Source: Falsiroseomonas oleicola (lineage in GTDB: Bacteria; Pseudomonadota; Alphaproteobacteria; Acetobacterales; Acetobacteraceae). Taken from it: a stretch of 64,000 nt of DNA. A program made the translations under genes and the position numbers. Shown here piece after piece: positions 44,420 to 54,389 of this stretch. Location: contig NZ_JAERQM010000003.1 in assembly GCF_019029495.1 (NCBI RefSeq), positions 186,001-250,000 of the forward strand. Reading direction: 5' to 3'. The notes below the pieces were generated by a model. That model had not been told where the DNA came from. It saw nothing but the letters and a program-made list of their open reading frames with translations, and made no database searches. Within the stretch, counting starts at the first letter, position 1, and each line of letters begins with the position of its first letter.

Positions 44420-46152
44420 CGCTCAGCCTCCGACGCGGCCTGTGCCGCGGCGATCACCTCCCGGCACTGATCACCGTGAACGACCGCGACGAGCAGCACC
44501 TTTGCACGCGTGCATGAAACGTAGAGGTCTTCACGCTTGAATAGGGCACCAAACCCTCCGAGGTCATAGAGGATGACGACCTCCGCCTCGAGTCCCTTGA
44601 ACGAACGCGCCGTGGTCACAAGCACACCGCCACCCGTGCGCCAGGTCAAAGCGGAGGTCACGAGCGGCACGCCGTCGATGTCGCGCACGTCGGCCAGACT
44701 GCCCTTGTCCTTTGCGGCAGGCCCGATGACGGCAATCTGGTTGGGCGTCACGCCCTCGCGCTGCAGCAGCGACCGTAGTTCCTGAAGCACGAGGCCCTTC
44801 TGCTGTCGGTCCGAGCCAGCACGGAGGACGCGAAGCGCACCACCAAGCGGTGCACGCTTGAAGACGTGCGGCGTCAGCGAAAGGACCGAGGCGCTCGCGG
44901 TTGCGATCCGCTGGGTGTTCCGGCAGTTGATCGTGAGCTTGAAGCGCGCACCGAACACGACATCTGGCCACTGGACCTCGCCGCGTAAAGATTGATGCGG
45001 GTCCAGGAAAGCGTACAGGGGGCCGTCCGGCTGCGAAAGAACGGAGTTGGTCAGCGCGTACCACCAGCCCAGGCAGAAATCCTGAGCCTCGTCCACGACG
45101 ATGGCGTCGAACTTTGCCGCGTCACCGAGATTGAGGATCGCTTGCTCGATGAGGTCGGGCACCTCGTCGTTCCAAAAGGAGTCTGTCGGTTCACGCCCGC
45201 TCTGTGGACGGAACTCGATGTCAGCGTCTCTCGCCAGGTCGGCGGCGAGAGAGTGGAAGTGCTTGACGGTGAGAAGGCGACCGAACCCGGCCGTCGTAGG
45301 ATCCTCCTCGACCTGCACACGCAGCCACGCCGCCAATTCCTTATTATAACACACGAAGAGCGTGCGCTTCCCCTCCCGTGCGAACGCCATTGCCCGGTGA
45401 AGGGCGAGGAACGTCTTCCCGGAGCCTGCGACACCCTCGACGAGGACGCGGTGCTCGACGTAGAGCCCCTCAAACACCTGCGCTTGCGTCTCGGTCAATT
45501 CGAGCAGGCGCTCCGCGGCTTTCGAGATGTCGGGCCCTACGGGTCGGAACACGCGGAACTTCGGCATCAGGCAGTCGTGCAAGAGCATCCGGTACTGCTC
45601 CTGCCTCAGCGGCTTCGAACCGCTCGCGGCGTCGGTCCACGCCCCGTACGCAGCTTCGATAGCCTGCGCCATCATTGGAAGGTGCTTGCGTGAGATGATG
45701 ATGGCCTTATCGGCATGCGGAGGTGGCGAGCCATCGTAGTCCAGATGGGGAAAGACGACCGCGTATCCATGGGCCACGTCTTCCTTGGAGAGCCGCCTAC
45801 CGGAGCGCTCCCGGACAATGTCGAGCAGCGCGTGCATGTTGTTCCGCGCCTGGACGAAGGGGTCCTGGAATTCTTCGGGTCCCCTCGACGTGCTGCGAAA
45901 CCACCGACGGCCGTCGTGCCGGATCGTCTCGCCGCCCTTTACCTCGAGCACCAAGATCCCGCGTTGGGGGTGGAGCACGACGAAGTCGGCCTCGCCCTCA
46001 AGGAGCGCGTCGCCGCGCCAAGGCCGCAGCCATGGGTATGAATGCAGAACCGCGTAGTCGTCGCCGAGTTGATCCCGGAGGGCTACGTAGACGGGCTCCT
46101 CGGATGAGTGCTCCAGATCTCCCGATGGGACATCCGGGTACATCCGTGCCAT
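44416..46152 (-). CDS. NERD-domain UvrD/PcrA-like helicase
   Basis: A 578-aa fusion of a nuclease-related NERD domain (residues about 15-140; LLEGEADFVVLHPQRGILV, then LEVKGG with E70 and K72 as PD-(D/E)XK-type residues) and a superfamily-1 helicase. Walker A is VEGVAGSGKTFLALHRAM (GVAGSGKT 240-247), the DEAQD box IVVDEAQDFCLGWW (354-358), and the last motif VLVTTARSFKGLEAEVVILY. The ATG at 46152 shares one base with the DruE-like stop (TGATG). It probably unwinds and cuts DNA ends. This is the middle gene of a three-gene minus-strand operon in the order helicase, NERD-helicase, 336-aa protein. Confidence 0.9.
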   Translation of the reverse strand: MARMYPDVPSGDLEHSSEEPVYVALRDQLGDDYAVLHSYPWLRPWRGDALLEGEADFVVLHPQRGILVLEVKGGETIRHDGRRWFRSTSRGPEEFQDPFVQARNNMHALLDIVRERSGRRLSKEDVAHGYAVVFPHLDYDGSPPPHADKAIIISRKHLPMMAQAIEAAYGAWTDAASGSKPLRQEQYRMLLHDCLMPKFRVFRPVGPDISKAAERLLELTETQAQVFEGLYVEHRVLVEGVAGSGKTFLALHRAMAFAREGKRTLFVCYNKELAAWLRVQVEEDPTTAGFGRLLTVKHFHSLAADLARDADIEFRPQSGREPTDSFWNDEVPDLIEQAILNLGDAAKFDAIVVDEAQDFCLGWWYALTNSVLSQPDGPLYAFLDPHQSLRGEVQWPDVVFGARFKLTINCRNTQRIATASASVLSLTPHVFKRAPLGGALRVLRAGSDRQQKGLVLQELRSLLQREGVTPNQIAVIGPAAKDKGSLADVRDIDGVPLVTSALTWRTGGGVLVTTARSFKGLEAEVVILYDLGGFGALFKREDLYVSCTRAKVLLVAVVHGDQCREVIAAAQAASEAER

Positions 46153-49100
46153 CAGACCCCTCCTAGGGGCTGGAGTTGACCTCCGACGAAGACACCGAAT
46201 GCTCGGCCTACAACGGTGACCTCCTCGGCCCGCGGCGCTTCCGAGCGCGGCGCGACGTGCGAGAAGTACAAAATGTGGGCCTTGTCTCCGCGTACGGACG
46301 GGAGCCCGAAGGTCCAGCGCTCCTTCGTCGCGTTGAAAGCCCCCACCTTGCTCACCAGCAGCCGCGGCGTCCTGTCTTTCCCTTGCGCGAAGTCGGCAGG
46401 AGGCGTCGGAGCAAACACGACCCACGCGTCGAGTCCGAGTTCGCCCTTGCCCATACGCTCGAGCGTGGGGCGTGAGAGCTTCACAACGAATGCCCCAGAC
46501 GGCGCGCCGGGGACCAGCACCGTGGCGAGCGTTGGCGGAGGAGTCGCGAGGCAAAGTGTCGCCGGGTCGTACACCGGGCATCCTCCAACTGCCTCTACAA
46601 GGAACGGCGGCAGGACGAAGCCTCCGCGCTCTTGCACGAGCGCACCGGTCGCAGCCTTTACCGCTGCAGGCAACGCCCGATCGACAAGGAGTTGGTCGAC
46701 CACCACCGATTGCCCGGCCTGCTCGAAGAGAACTCGTCCGCGTACGGAGCCCGCCTCGCCGTGCGTCATGGGGTGACCGAGTACGATGACACGATCGCCG
46801 AGGCCCGGGAGCCGGAGCCCTCCGTCGACAGCGACGGCTTCGTGTCCTGCCTCCTCAAGATCGACACGCAATGCGTGGAGCATGCGCTCCTCGTCATCGG
46901 TGTCGATCGTCGGCTGCTGGCCCCGCACGACGTGCCGGATGAACGCGGCCCCCAGCTTGCGGTCTAGGTACTTGTGATCCCATTTGTTCTTAAAGCTACG
47001 CAGGCATTGATAACAAGAGTGGGTGCAGTCGCAAGCCTCCAGGCGCCTTAGCGCAGTGTCGAATAGGAGGCCGGGCCTCTCCACCGCCGCACGAACGAAA
47101 CCGGCGCCGCCAGGCGTCAGATCGTAGAGATAGACCTCGACGTCACGGCCTGTACGCCCACCGCTCGTCATGGCGACGCGGAACTCGGCGCCGATATCAG
47201 ACTCCTCGATGTCGAGGATCTTTGCTGCCGCCGACGCCAGCGCCTCCGCCACCGTGGTGAGGACGATCTTGGCGACGGTTGACCCCGGCGCGATTGCCGC
47301 CGCGCCGCCGAGGCGGAAGCGGAACAGCGCCACATCAGTCTCAAACTCGTTCCCAAGCACCACCACCGTCGGAGTGCCGTTGCAACTCGCGCCATGCGGG
47401 AAGTGGTCGGGGTTCGGCCTTGGGTGGCCGCCTTGCTGGAATTTACCGGCGTTCCAGCCGTTTGGCTCAGCGCGGCCGCACTTCGGGCAGTGAAGGAAGC
47501 CCGGCTTCATCCGGTCCTGCGAGCCGGTGTTTGTAAGGACCAGCCGCTGCTTCGCGGTCCACACCTCGTATCCCGCGCCATTTGCCGCCTTGTCGGCGTG
47601 CGCCGGCGGCCCGCGGTCCGTGAAGGGCGCACTGAGTTTGGCGCGCGTCGGCCTCGTCGGGGCCGGGCTGTCCTCAAGAGGGAGTTCCGCGTCGACATCT
47701 ACAGGGTGTGCGAAGCCTGCCGGCTGGAGCCAGCGGGTGCCGACGCCGAGCGAGCCTGCGGTGCCGCACGCCGGGCAGTTCAAGACCTGTCCGACGTAGT
47801 GTTCATTGCTCCGCTGCTCGACGCGCGCATAGCCGCACCGATCGCATTCGAAGTACACTTTCATCCCGAACCACGCCTGCCAGCACTCTCGGCGCTTAAA
47901 GGGTGTCCAGAGGGCGAAGGAGTAGTGACGCTCGCCGTTCACCCAGACTTCGCGGCCCGGTGCGTAGCTGGACAGCGCTTGGTTCAGCCCGAGTTGGGGC
48001 GAGTACTTGAGGACTGCCTTGCGCTCGGTGCTCGCACTCTTGTCGAACACATGGAAGGTTACAACGTCCGTGGGGAATGCGTAGCGGGGAAGTACACCAC
48101 GATCAAAGAGCCGATCGAGCAGTTTCTCGGGATCGAGCCCACCCTCGGGGGCCTCTTCGGCGCGATCCACGTCGGCGGCGCCAGGAGCGTCGGGCGTGGC
48201 GGCGGGGGCTCCAACCGTGTCGAAGTCGACAGCGTCGCCCCAGTCCATCGTGAGCCCGCCCCGCGCGGTCGCAGCCTCGTCGCCACCTCCCTCCATGATG
48301 AGTTCATCCACAGCAGGCGAGAGCACGGCAGCAAGGTCAGCACCTTCCACTGGACCCGCACCCACCTCGCGGAGCCCGTTAAGCAGCCGTGCAGGGATTG
48401 CTTCGACGAAACCCGGCTCCACCACGATCACGTCGTCGGGGACGACCTCAGCCAAAGCGTCCTCGACTGATGACGCGTTCTCACCAAGCCAACGCTCCAA
48501 CCCAGCGTAAGAGAACTCCGACGCTCCGCCACTGCGGAAGTCGCGGAGCCTCCCCAGGCTTTCAAACACATTGGCGCTGACGCTGTCGTCGTGCGGGTCC
48601 GCGATAGCGTCCATCTGGAACATGCTCATCACTAACGCGAAGCAGTGGCGACGGACGATCTCGAGATTATCAAGGTTGAGCGTCGGGTCGGGCACCGGCC
48701 CGCTCACCATCGCCTCTGGGCTGGCATAGAATTCCTGGTCGTGGCTGTCGGCGCCGCAATAGGTGACGACCGTCGAGAGCGCGGAGCCTCGGCGACCGGC
48801 GCGGCCGGCGCGCTGCTGGTAGTTGGCGCGCCCAGGCGGGACGTTCCTAAGCGCGACGGCGGTGAGGCTGCCGATGTCGATGCCGACCTCCATCGTGGTC
48901 GTGCACGAGAGCACGTCGATTGGGCCGTCCTTGCGGCCCTCAGGCCCCTCAACGTCCAGATCCTGAAACCGTAGTTCGTGCCACTCGGTCCGAGCAACCG
49001 CGCCGCTGTTGCCGCCGTCGTTAAGCGCTGCGGAGTGCTCGGCCGCGACATAAGGGTGCGGCGCGTAGCCGTGCTCTGACGCAAGCCGCTCGGTTTGCCG

Positions 49101-52100
49101 GCGGAAGTGGCCCTTCCGAGAGCGGAATACCGGGTCAGTCGACGGATCGAGCGGGCTAGTGGTCTGGCCACATTCACGTTGACCAAGCCGCATCCGGCAT
49201 CTCTCACCGCTCATCGGGTTGAAATGCTGCACGGTCGTGCACGTGTCGCAGCGGCGCCACTGGATGCCGGCGGTAGCGACCCGGAGCTTCGCTGCACGCA
49301 GGATGAAGCCGTTGGCGGTCTCGCTCGCGCCGAAGGTCCTTCGGAGGAATGCTCCCCAAGGCGTTAGAGAAGCAGTGGTGCCCCTCAGGTTTGCGTTGAA
49401 CCATTTGGCTCCAACGAGGTCCTTCACAAATCCGGGAAAGCTGGCCTTGGTCCGATTGATCCTCGCGCCCTTCGGTGCATCCAGCCAGTCGCTCGGCGTC
49501 GTCGGGAAGAAGACCGCATGGCCGAGAACGGCGTCGTTGAGCCACAAGTCCAGCAGAGCGAGGCGCCGCTCATCTTCGGTCAGGCCCACCGGCTCCGCCG
49601 GCGCTGGCAGCCTGTGGAGCGCCGCAAGATCGGTATCGTCCAGAAGCGCCTGGACGGTCCCAAGCCCAAGTGCGCTGAGGCCGGTGTGCGGGTCCTTCAG
49701 CACCGGGTAGAGCGCGAGCATCAGCGCCTTGTTCGTACGGTGTGTGTTCAACTCCGCAGACCGCGAGAGGAAGGCGCGCTCGGTAAGGGGGGGGACGCTG
49801 GCCAGCAACTCGCGGAAGAGTTGAAGATCCTCCTCGAAGTGCGGGGCCTGCGCGGGGCGAAGCGTTACCCCCCGCATCACACACCCCGTCAGGAGTGCGG
49901 CATAGGCGTGCTCCAGGGCGACCGGCGCACCAAACCGCCGCTCCAAGTCCGCAAGGCCGTCGAGAATGAGTGGGCGGACGGCATCACGCATCGAGTATTG
50001 CTGAAGTTTGCCGGCGAGCCGTGAAGCAGCCTGCCGGCCATCGGAGAAGATGAGGGCTTTGCGGCCCTTGAGCGGCGTATTGACGTCAGGACGCGGCGGT
50101 TGCTCGAGCAACTGCGACGACACGATCTCCTGGAACGGCTCGTCGCCCTTGGTGACATGGTCCATGATATTGTCGCCGGGCGCGCCGCAGCGGAGGCAAC
50201 TCTGGAAGTGGCCAGGCGCGGTGTCTTTCTGGCCGACCGGTGGCAGCCAGATCTCTCGCGTTGTATCACTCTCGGAGCCGACGCGGCCTGACACTGGGTC
50301 TAGGTGGTTTCGGCTCGCGCCAGAGCCTAAGGGTGGTTCCTCGAGCGCGAGAAACACCGGCTGCACGACTCCGTCGATGTCATCCACCTCACCGACGTCC
50401 TCTGCCCACAGGTAGGCGGGTGCGGCTGGGTCGAACGAGAAGGCCTTGAAGTAGCCCGACCCACACGAGCGACAGGTATGAACCTCAAAAACACGAGCGT
50501 TGCATTTGCACGTGCGGCGCGGCTGCGCATAGAGTGCACCAGTTGGAGGCAGTTGGCCGGCCCAGCGCTCCCGTAGGTCGTTTGGAACGCAGGAGCATTT
50601 CGGGTCCGAGCACGCCCACAGGCCCGGCAGCCCCCGGAAGAACGCGTGTGCACGCGCGGCGAGGAGCGGGGCCTTACCGTTGCTCTCCTTCGCCAGCGAC
50701 GCCAATTCCACGAGGCTGTTGGCTGCTGAGCGCGCCAGAGCCGGGTCGATGTCCGGGAACAGCCGGAGTGCCAGTTTGGCTACGTCCTGTGCGGGCCCCA
50801 CGCCGACGGGATCGCGCTCCTGATCGCCCCCGGCCCGCGCGCCACTGGTGAGGTTCACGAGCCGACCCGTTACGGGAAGTTTGCTAAGGGCGGAGTTGAG
50901 TGCACGCGCGACCGGGTCCGCGTCGGTCACTTCTGTCGCGGCGCGTGTCAGCGCATCGACCGACGTCTCGGGGTCCGACAATTTGAGCAGGGGGAGCACG
51001 GCGGCGAAGCGCACAGCGAGTTCGCCGTCGTGGACGCGCTGTAGATCGACACCTGCGAGCGCCCTGGCAACGTTGTCGTCGCCGGGTCCCGAAGGCTGCG
51101 CCGCGCGCTTGTTGCCCGTCAACACCTCGAAGCCGGAGACGGGCTTGCCGGCGAGGTCGGCAGCGAAGCGCTTGGCGGCCTCCGGGTCAGAGAACGAAGC
51201 GCTGGTGCAGATCACTTGAAACTGGCTGAGTGGGAGCCGCAGTCGATTGCGCAGGCGCCGGATCAGCATCGCTACCTCGGTACCCTGCGCGCCGCGATAG
51301 AGGTGCGCCTCGTCTAGGATGAGCATCAGCCGCTGGTTGGGGTTCGCCGCGTAGTAGTCTGCCGTCTCTCGAAATATATCCCGCTCGATCGGCCGCAGGA
51401 GCATGTACTCAAGCATTGAGTAGTTGGTGACCAGCAGATCGGGCACCTGCTCCTGAACCTCGTGGCGCAGGAACAACTCCGAATCCTCGGGTTGCTCAAC
51501 AGTACGGACCCACTTGCCCTGGTTCTTCCACTTTCCTTTTCCGAGCCACCGGCTGATGCCGTCCTCCTTTGTAAGACTAGACGACGGCTTGGCCGGCCAC
51601 TTTCCTCGGCTCCGGAGTTCAGCGATGAGCGCCCGGGTCGCCGAGTCCGATACGGCCCGGTCTTCTAGCTTTGTGAAGAACTCAAGTGGCTCCTTCAGAC
51701 GGGACCAGTGCTTATCCGTGTCCTCCTTCCGTCGCCCGGGATAGAGCGAGCGCCCAGTGTAGCGGGCGAACTTCATGGGGCGTCCGCCGTGGTCGGTGAA
51801 CCACCGCGCGACATCGTTGCCGCCGAATAGCACCCGGAAGCGCCCGAGTTGGTCGTTGACCAGCGCGTTCATCGGGTAGAGCAGCAACGCGCGGACCGCG
51901 CGCGTTGAGAACGACGACGGGATGGCTGACGCCTCGGCGGCCAGACGACCGAGGATCGGCAGAAGGAACGTCTCCGTCTTGCCGGAGCCGGTCCCTGTCG
52001 TAACCACGATGTCGCGGTAGTCCGCCGCGAGCGCCAGTTCAAGGGCGCTCGCCTGGTGGTCATACGGCGGGTCGAATACGGCCTTGCGCTTCCCCAACTG

Positions 52101-52325
52101 CGTTAAGAGGTCCGCGACTGGCCCCTCGATCTTGAGGTCCTCGAAGCGACGGCTGGCTTCGTAGCGCGCGGTGCTCTCGAGGTAAGGCCTTTGCGCGATC
52201 GCTCCTTCGCGGGTGAGGAGTTCGTCGCGGAGATCGACCAAAGCTGGATGCGAGATATGGTACGTGGAAGTAATGTATGTGCGCAGGGCAGTGGCATACT
52301 GCTTGAGTTCTTGATCCATTTTCAT
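46152..52325 (-). CDS. Giant DEAH/DUF1998 helicase, DruE-like
   Basis: A 2057-aa superfamily-2 helicase. The ATPase lobe has YDHQASALELAL, VVTTGTGSGKTETFLLPIL (Walker A 109-116), LLYPMNALVNDQLGRFR, LLVTNYSMLEYMLLRP and LMLILDEAHLYRG (DEAH 338-341). The C-terminal lobe has TTTMEVGIDIGSLTAVALRN and NYQQRAGRAGRRG. Cysteine clusters follow: a zinc ribbon in YFECDRCGYARVEQ and VLNCPACGTAG, then the DUF1998-type CDCTHSCYQCLRSFKNKWDH near residue 1765, with a C-terminal extension. This size and order fit DruE, the shared component of Druantia systems, better than the shorter MrfA or DrmA/B. It is first in the minus-strand operon; the next ATG overlaps its stop. Confidence 0.85.
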   Translation of the reverse strand: MKMDQELKQYATALRTYITSTYHISHPALVDLRDELLTREGAIAQRPYLESTARYEASRRFEDLKIEGPVADLLTQLGKRKAVFDPPYDHQASALELALAADYRDIVVTTGTGSGKTETFLLPILGRLAAEASAIPSSFSTRAVRALLLYPMNALVNDQLGRFRVLFGGNDVARWFTDHGGRPMKFARYTGRSLYPGRRKEDTDKHWSRLKEPLEFFTKLEDRAVSDSATRALIAELRSRGKWPAKPSSSLTKEDGISRWLGKGKWKNQGKWVRTVEQPEDSELFLRHEVQEQVPDLLVTNYSMLEYMLLRPIERDIFRETADYYAANPNQRLMLILDEAHLYRGAQGTEVAMLIRRLRNRLRLPLSQFQVICTSASFSDPEAAKRFAADLAGKPVSGFEVLTGNKRAAQPSGPGDDNVARALAGVDLQRVHDGELAVRFAAVLPLLKLSDPETSVDALTRAATEVTDADPVARALNSALSKLPVTGRLVNLTSGARAGGDQERDPVGVGPAQDVAKLALRLFPDIDPALARSAANSLVELASLAKESNGKAPLLAARAHAFFRGLPGLWACSDPKCSCVPNDLRERWAGQLPPTGALYAQPRRTCKCNARVFEVHTCRSCGSGYFKAFSFDPAAPAYLWAEDVGEVDDIDGVVQPVFLALEEPPLGSGASRNHLDPVSGRVGSESDTTREIWLPPVGQKDTAPGHFQSCLRCGAPGDNIMDHVTKGDEPFQEIVSSQLLEQPPRPDVNTPLKGRKALIFSDGRQAASRLAGKLQQYSMRDAVRPLILDGLADLERRFGAPVALEHAYAALLTGCVMRGVTLRPAQAPHFEEDLQLFRELLASVPPLTERAFLSRSAELNTHRTNKALMLALYPVLKDPHTGLSALGLGTVQALLDDTDLAALHRLPAPAEPVGLTEDERRLALLDLWLNDAVLGHAVFFPTTPSDWLDAPKGARINRTKASFPGFVKDLVGAKWFNANLRGTTASLTPWGAFLRRTFGASETANGFILRAAKLRVATAGIQWRRCDTCTTVQHFNPMSGERCRMRLGQRECGQTTSPLDPSTDPVFRSRKGHFRRQTERLASEHGYAPHPYVAAEHSAALNDGGNSGAVARTEWHELRFQDLDVEGPEGRKDGPIDVLSCTTTMEVGIDIGSLTAVALRNVPPGRANYQQRAGRAGRRGSALSTVVTYCGADSHDQEFYASPEAMVSGPVPDPTLNLDNLEIVRRHCFALVMSMFQMDAIADPHDDSVSANVFESLGRLRDFRSGGASEFSYAGLERWLGENASSVEDALAEVVPDDVIVVEPGFVEAIPARLLNGLREVGAGPVEGADLAAVLSPAVDELIMEGGGDEAATARGGLTMDWGDAVDFDTVGAPAATPDAPGAADVDRAEEAPEGGLDPEKLLDRLFDRGVLPRYAFPTDVVTFHVFDKSASTERKAVLKYSPQLGLNQALSSYAPGREVWVNGERHYSFALWTPFKRRECWQAWFGMKVYFECDRCGYARVEQRSNEHYVGQVLNCPACGTAGSLGVGTRWLQPAGFAHPVDVDAELPLEDSPAPTRPTRAKLSAPFTDRGPPAHADKAANGAGYEVWTAKQRLVLTNTGSQDRMKPGFLHCPKCGRAEPNGWNAGKFQQGGHPRPNPDHFPHGASCNGTPTVVVLGNEFETDVALFRFRLGGAAAIAPGSTVAKIVLTTVAEALASAAAKILDIEESDIGAEFRVAMTSGGRTGRDVEVYLYDLTPGGAGFVRAAVERPGLLFDTALRRLEACDCTHSCYQCLRSFKNKWDHKYLDRKLGAAFIRHVVRGQQPTIDTDDEERMLHALRVDLEEAGHEAVAVDGGLRLPGLGDRVIVLGHPMTHGEAGSVRGRVLFEQAGQSVVVDQLLVDRALPAAVKAATGALVQERGGFVLPPFLVEAVGGCPVYDPATLCLATPPPTLATVLVPGAPSGAFVVKLSRPTLERMGKGELGLDAWVVFAPTPPADFAQGKDRTPRLLVSKVGAFNATKERWTFGLPSVRGDKAHILYFSHVAPRSEAPRAEEVTVVGRAFGVFVGGQLQPLGGV

Positions 52326-53155
52326 CCCCAGGGGAGAGTAGCCCTTTGTGGGGCTACAAACCCGGCCTTCGCCTATCGTGCTCTAGACGATTGCACTAGT
52401 TACAAGCGTCAGGATAGGCAGCACGACGCCGATCACGGAAGAGCCAAAGCGCTTGGCTGATGCAAATGAGGCCGAGTGAGTTATTCGGTGCGTCGGGAGG
52501 TTCCGGCCGGCGTAGCGCAAGCTTCTGATTTGTCACGGAATCCTGGGGCGTTCAGGCCGGGCTGCCTCGGCACAGGCCGCGAAGTGAGCGAGCGAAGAAC
52601 TGCGCGTGCGACGCCGATGTAACGAATCGAGGAGTGCAGCGGTCACCGATGTGATAGAGAGGATCACCAGAGAAGGTTGGATTCCGGTTCCCACCGCTGC
52701 TCCAATTTTACCCGCAAATTCAACACCTTGTAGCCAATATCGTGGGGCCGCCTTATGGAGCAATGTTCCTGGGGGCCGGATAGGGTGCCGTTTTCGCGTG
52801 GCTGTAGGCGGTTTTGGGCGAACTTCGGCGAACCGTCGGCAGGTAGGCGGCCCTCAGGCCGCTGGATTCAGGGGCACGAATGCGGCCCCACGAAAGGTGC
52901 AGCCGGCGAAGAGGCTATAACGGGTTCGGTGCGCAACCTGACGTCCTTCGCGGCGGAGCGCCTGCCATACGACTCGAGCCGTAGATGTACGCGCTGATGC
53001 AGTGCCGTCCCGTCGGCCCTATGGCCGAGCCAGGATTGGCGGAGTTCGGCGCCGCGCTTCGAAATGTGCTGAGTTCGCGGTGGAGTGAGAACCGGCATCG
53101 GGGCCATCAGCAGGGCCGAGCAGCTACCAGTGTCCGGCGGGTGGTGGACGCAATG
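52326..53155. other. 830-bp gap, no gene supported
   Basis: The stretch between the giant helicase start and the IS3 end. It should hold the promoter of the minus-strand operon near 52330-52450. Open frames here are short, differ from known families and look like chance. A frame on the minus strand at 52868-53155 is only the out-of-frame read-through from the broken IS3 gene. Confidence 0.5.
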
Positions 53156-53189
53156 TGGACTTGCCCCGCTTTTATGGAGCGGCATTGGG

Positions 53190-54048
53190 TCAGGCAGCGG
53201 CCATCTTCTCGAACTGCGCTGGGCTTGTGAAGTCGAGCGCGGAATGGCGCCGAACGGGGTTGTAGAAGCCGTCGATGTATCGTGCGATGGCGGCTGCGGC
53301 GTCGGCGCGTGTCTCGAAAGCGGTGCGCCAGACGAGCTCGGATTCAGCGTCTTGAAGAACGTCTCCACCATGGCGTTGTCGAAGCAGTTTCCCCGCCCGG
53401 ACATGGAGATCAGGATGCCGTTGGCCGTCAGTTCGGCCTGGTAGTCCGCGGAACAATATTGACTTCCGCGGTCCGAGTGATGGATCAGGCCTGCCGCTGG
53501 GCGGCGCATGACGACCGCTTTCCGCAGTGCGGCCAAGGCCAGATCGCGGTGCAACCTGTCGCCGGTCGACCAGCCGACAACGCGGCGGGCGAACAGGTCG
53601 ATGACGACGGCGAGGTACAGCCAGCCCTCCTTCGTCCAGATGTAGGAGATGTCGGCGCCCCACTTCTCGTCCGGACCTGCCGCCGTGAAATCCTGATCGA
53701 GCAGGTTCGGCGCCACCGGCCACGCGTGCTGACTGTCGGTGGTTCGCGTGAACCGCCGCTTTGCCGCGCCCGCAGCCCATTCTCACGCATCAGGCGCGCT
53801 GTCCGGCGGCGGCCGACATGCAGGCCATCGTCGCGCAGGTCTCGCGTCATGCGCGGGCTGCCGTAGGTGCCGTTCGACAAGGCAAAGGCCGACCGGACAT
53901 GCGCCAGCCGCACCATGTCCTGGTGCTGACGGCGGCAGGCAGGGCGGCCCTTCCAGGCGAAGTAGCCGCTCTGGCTGACACCAAGGACGCGGCACAGGCG
54001 GTGCACGGGGAACTTCTTCTTCGCCTCGTCAACGAGCTTGAAGCTCAT
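53190..54048 (-). pseudogene. IS3 transposase OrfB, broken by two single-base deletions
   Basis: The full orfB can be read only across three frames. The first part (SFKLVDEAKKKFPVHRLCRV) runs to GLRARQ, then shifts at about 53760. The DDE core follows (EKWGADISYIWTKEGWLYLA, ALRKAVVMRRPAAGLIHHSD) and shifts again at about 53344 before ending SELVWRTAFETRADAAAAIA, HSALDFTSPAQFEKM. Each break is repaired by adding one A in an A run on the coding strand. As the sequence stands it cannot make an intact transposase. Confidence 0.8.
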
Positions 54049-54338
54049 CGACTTCCCTCCCGGGCGAAAAAAGCTGTGGCGCGCTTCAGAATGTCGCGCT
54101 CCTGTCGGAGGATCTCGTTCTCCCGCCGCAGCCGCTTCAACTCCGCCGCCATGTCAGGCGAAGCCGACCCGCCAGGCGTTTCCGCCGCTCGGTCCCGACT
54201 CCGGCCGATCCAGCGGACCAGCGTCGAAAGCCCCACCCCGAGATCCTCCGCGATCTCCCGCTGAGTTCGCCCGCTCGTCCGAACCAGGCGCACCGCCTCG
54301 TCCTCAAATTCCTTCGTAAACCGTCGCTGCTGCTTCAT
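54045..54338 (-). CDS. IS3 transposase OrfA
   Basis: A 97-aa OrfA with the HTH (RTQREIAEDLGVGLSTLVRW, residues about 25-45) and the leucine-zipper-like ELKRLRRENEILRQERDILK (about 66-85). The ATG and length are typical of the IS3 orfA class. It overlaps orfB by 4 bp, where the usual programmed frameshift would lie. It looks intact, but transposition would need the damaged OrfB. Confidence 0.9.
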   Translation of the reverse strand: MKQQRRFTKEFEDEAVRLVRTSGRTQREIAEDLGVGLSTLVRWIGRSRDRAAETPGGSASPDMAAELKRLRRENEILRQERDILKRATAFFAREGSR

Positions 54339-54389
54339 GAGGGTCCTTTCGCATCATCGGGACCTCTCCACTTCCCCGAAGCAAGTCCA

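Larger units (their letters stand above)
53156..54389 (-). mobile_element. IS3-family insertion sequence
   Basis: A 1.23-kb element with imperfect terminal inverted repeats: the left end begins TGGACTTGCCCC and the right end, read inward, TGGACTTGCTTC. Inside are orfA and a damaged orfB in the normal IS3 order, transcribed leftward. I saw no convincing target-site duplication at the ends, so the copy may be old or the ends slightly misplaced. It separates the defence locus from the efflux genes. Confidence 0.8.

Noticed and set aside
33471-52325. Assigning the block to DISARM, Zorya, BREX or Dpd
   Set aside because: No methyltransferase, PLD protein, MotAB-like pair, PglZ or Dpd queuosine-type enzyme is present; only the SNF2 helicase is shared with several systems.
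52868-53716. A 282-aa minus-strand transposase-like frame reading past the IS end
   Set aside because: Only the middle is IS3 OrfB; the C-terminal half is out-of-frame read-through caused by a one-base deletion.
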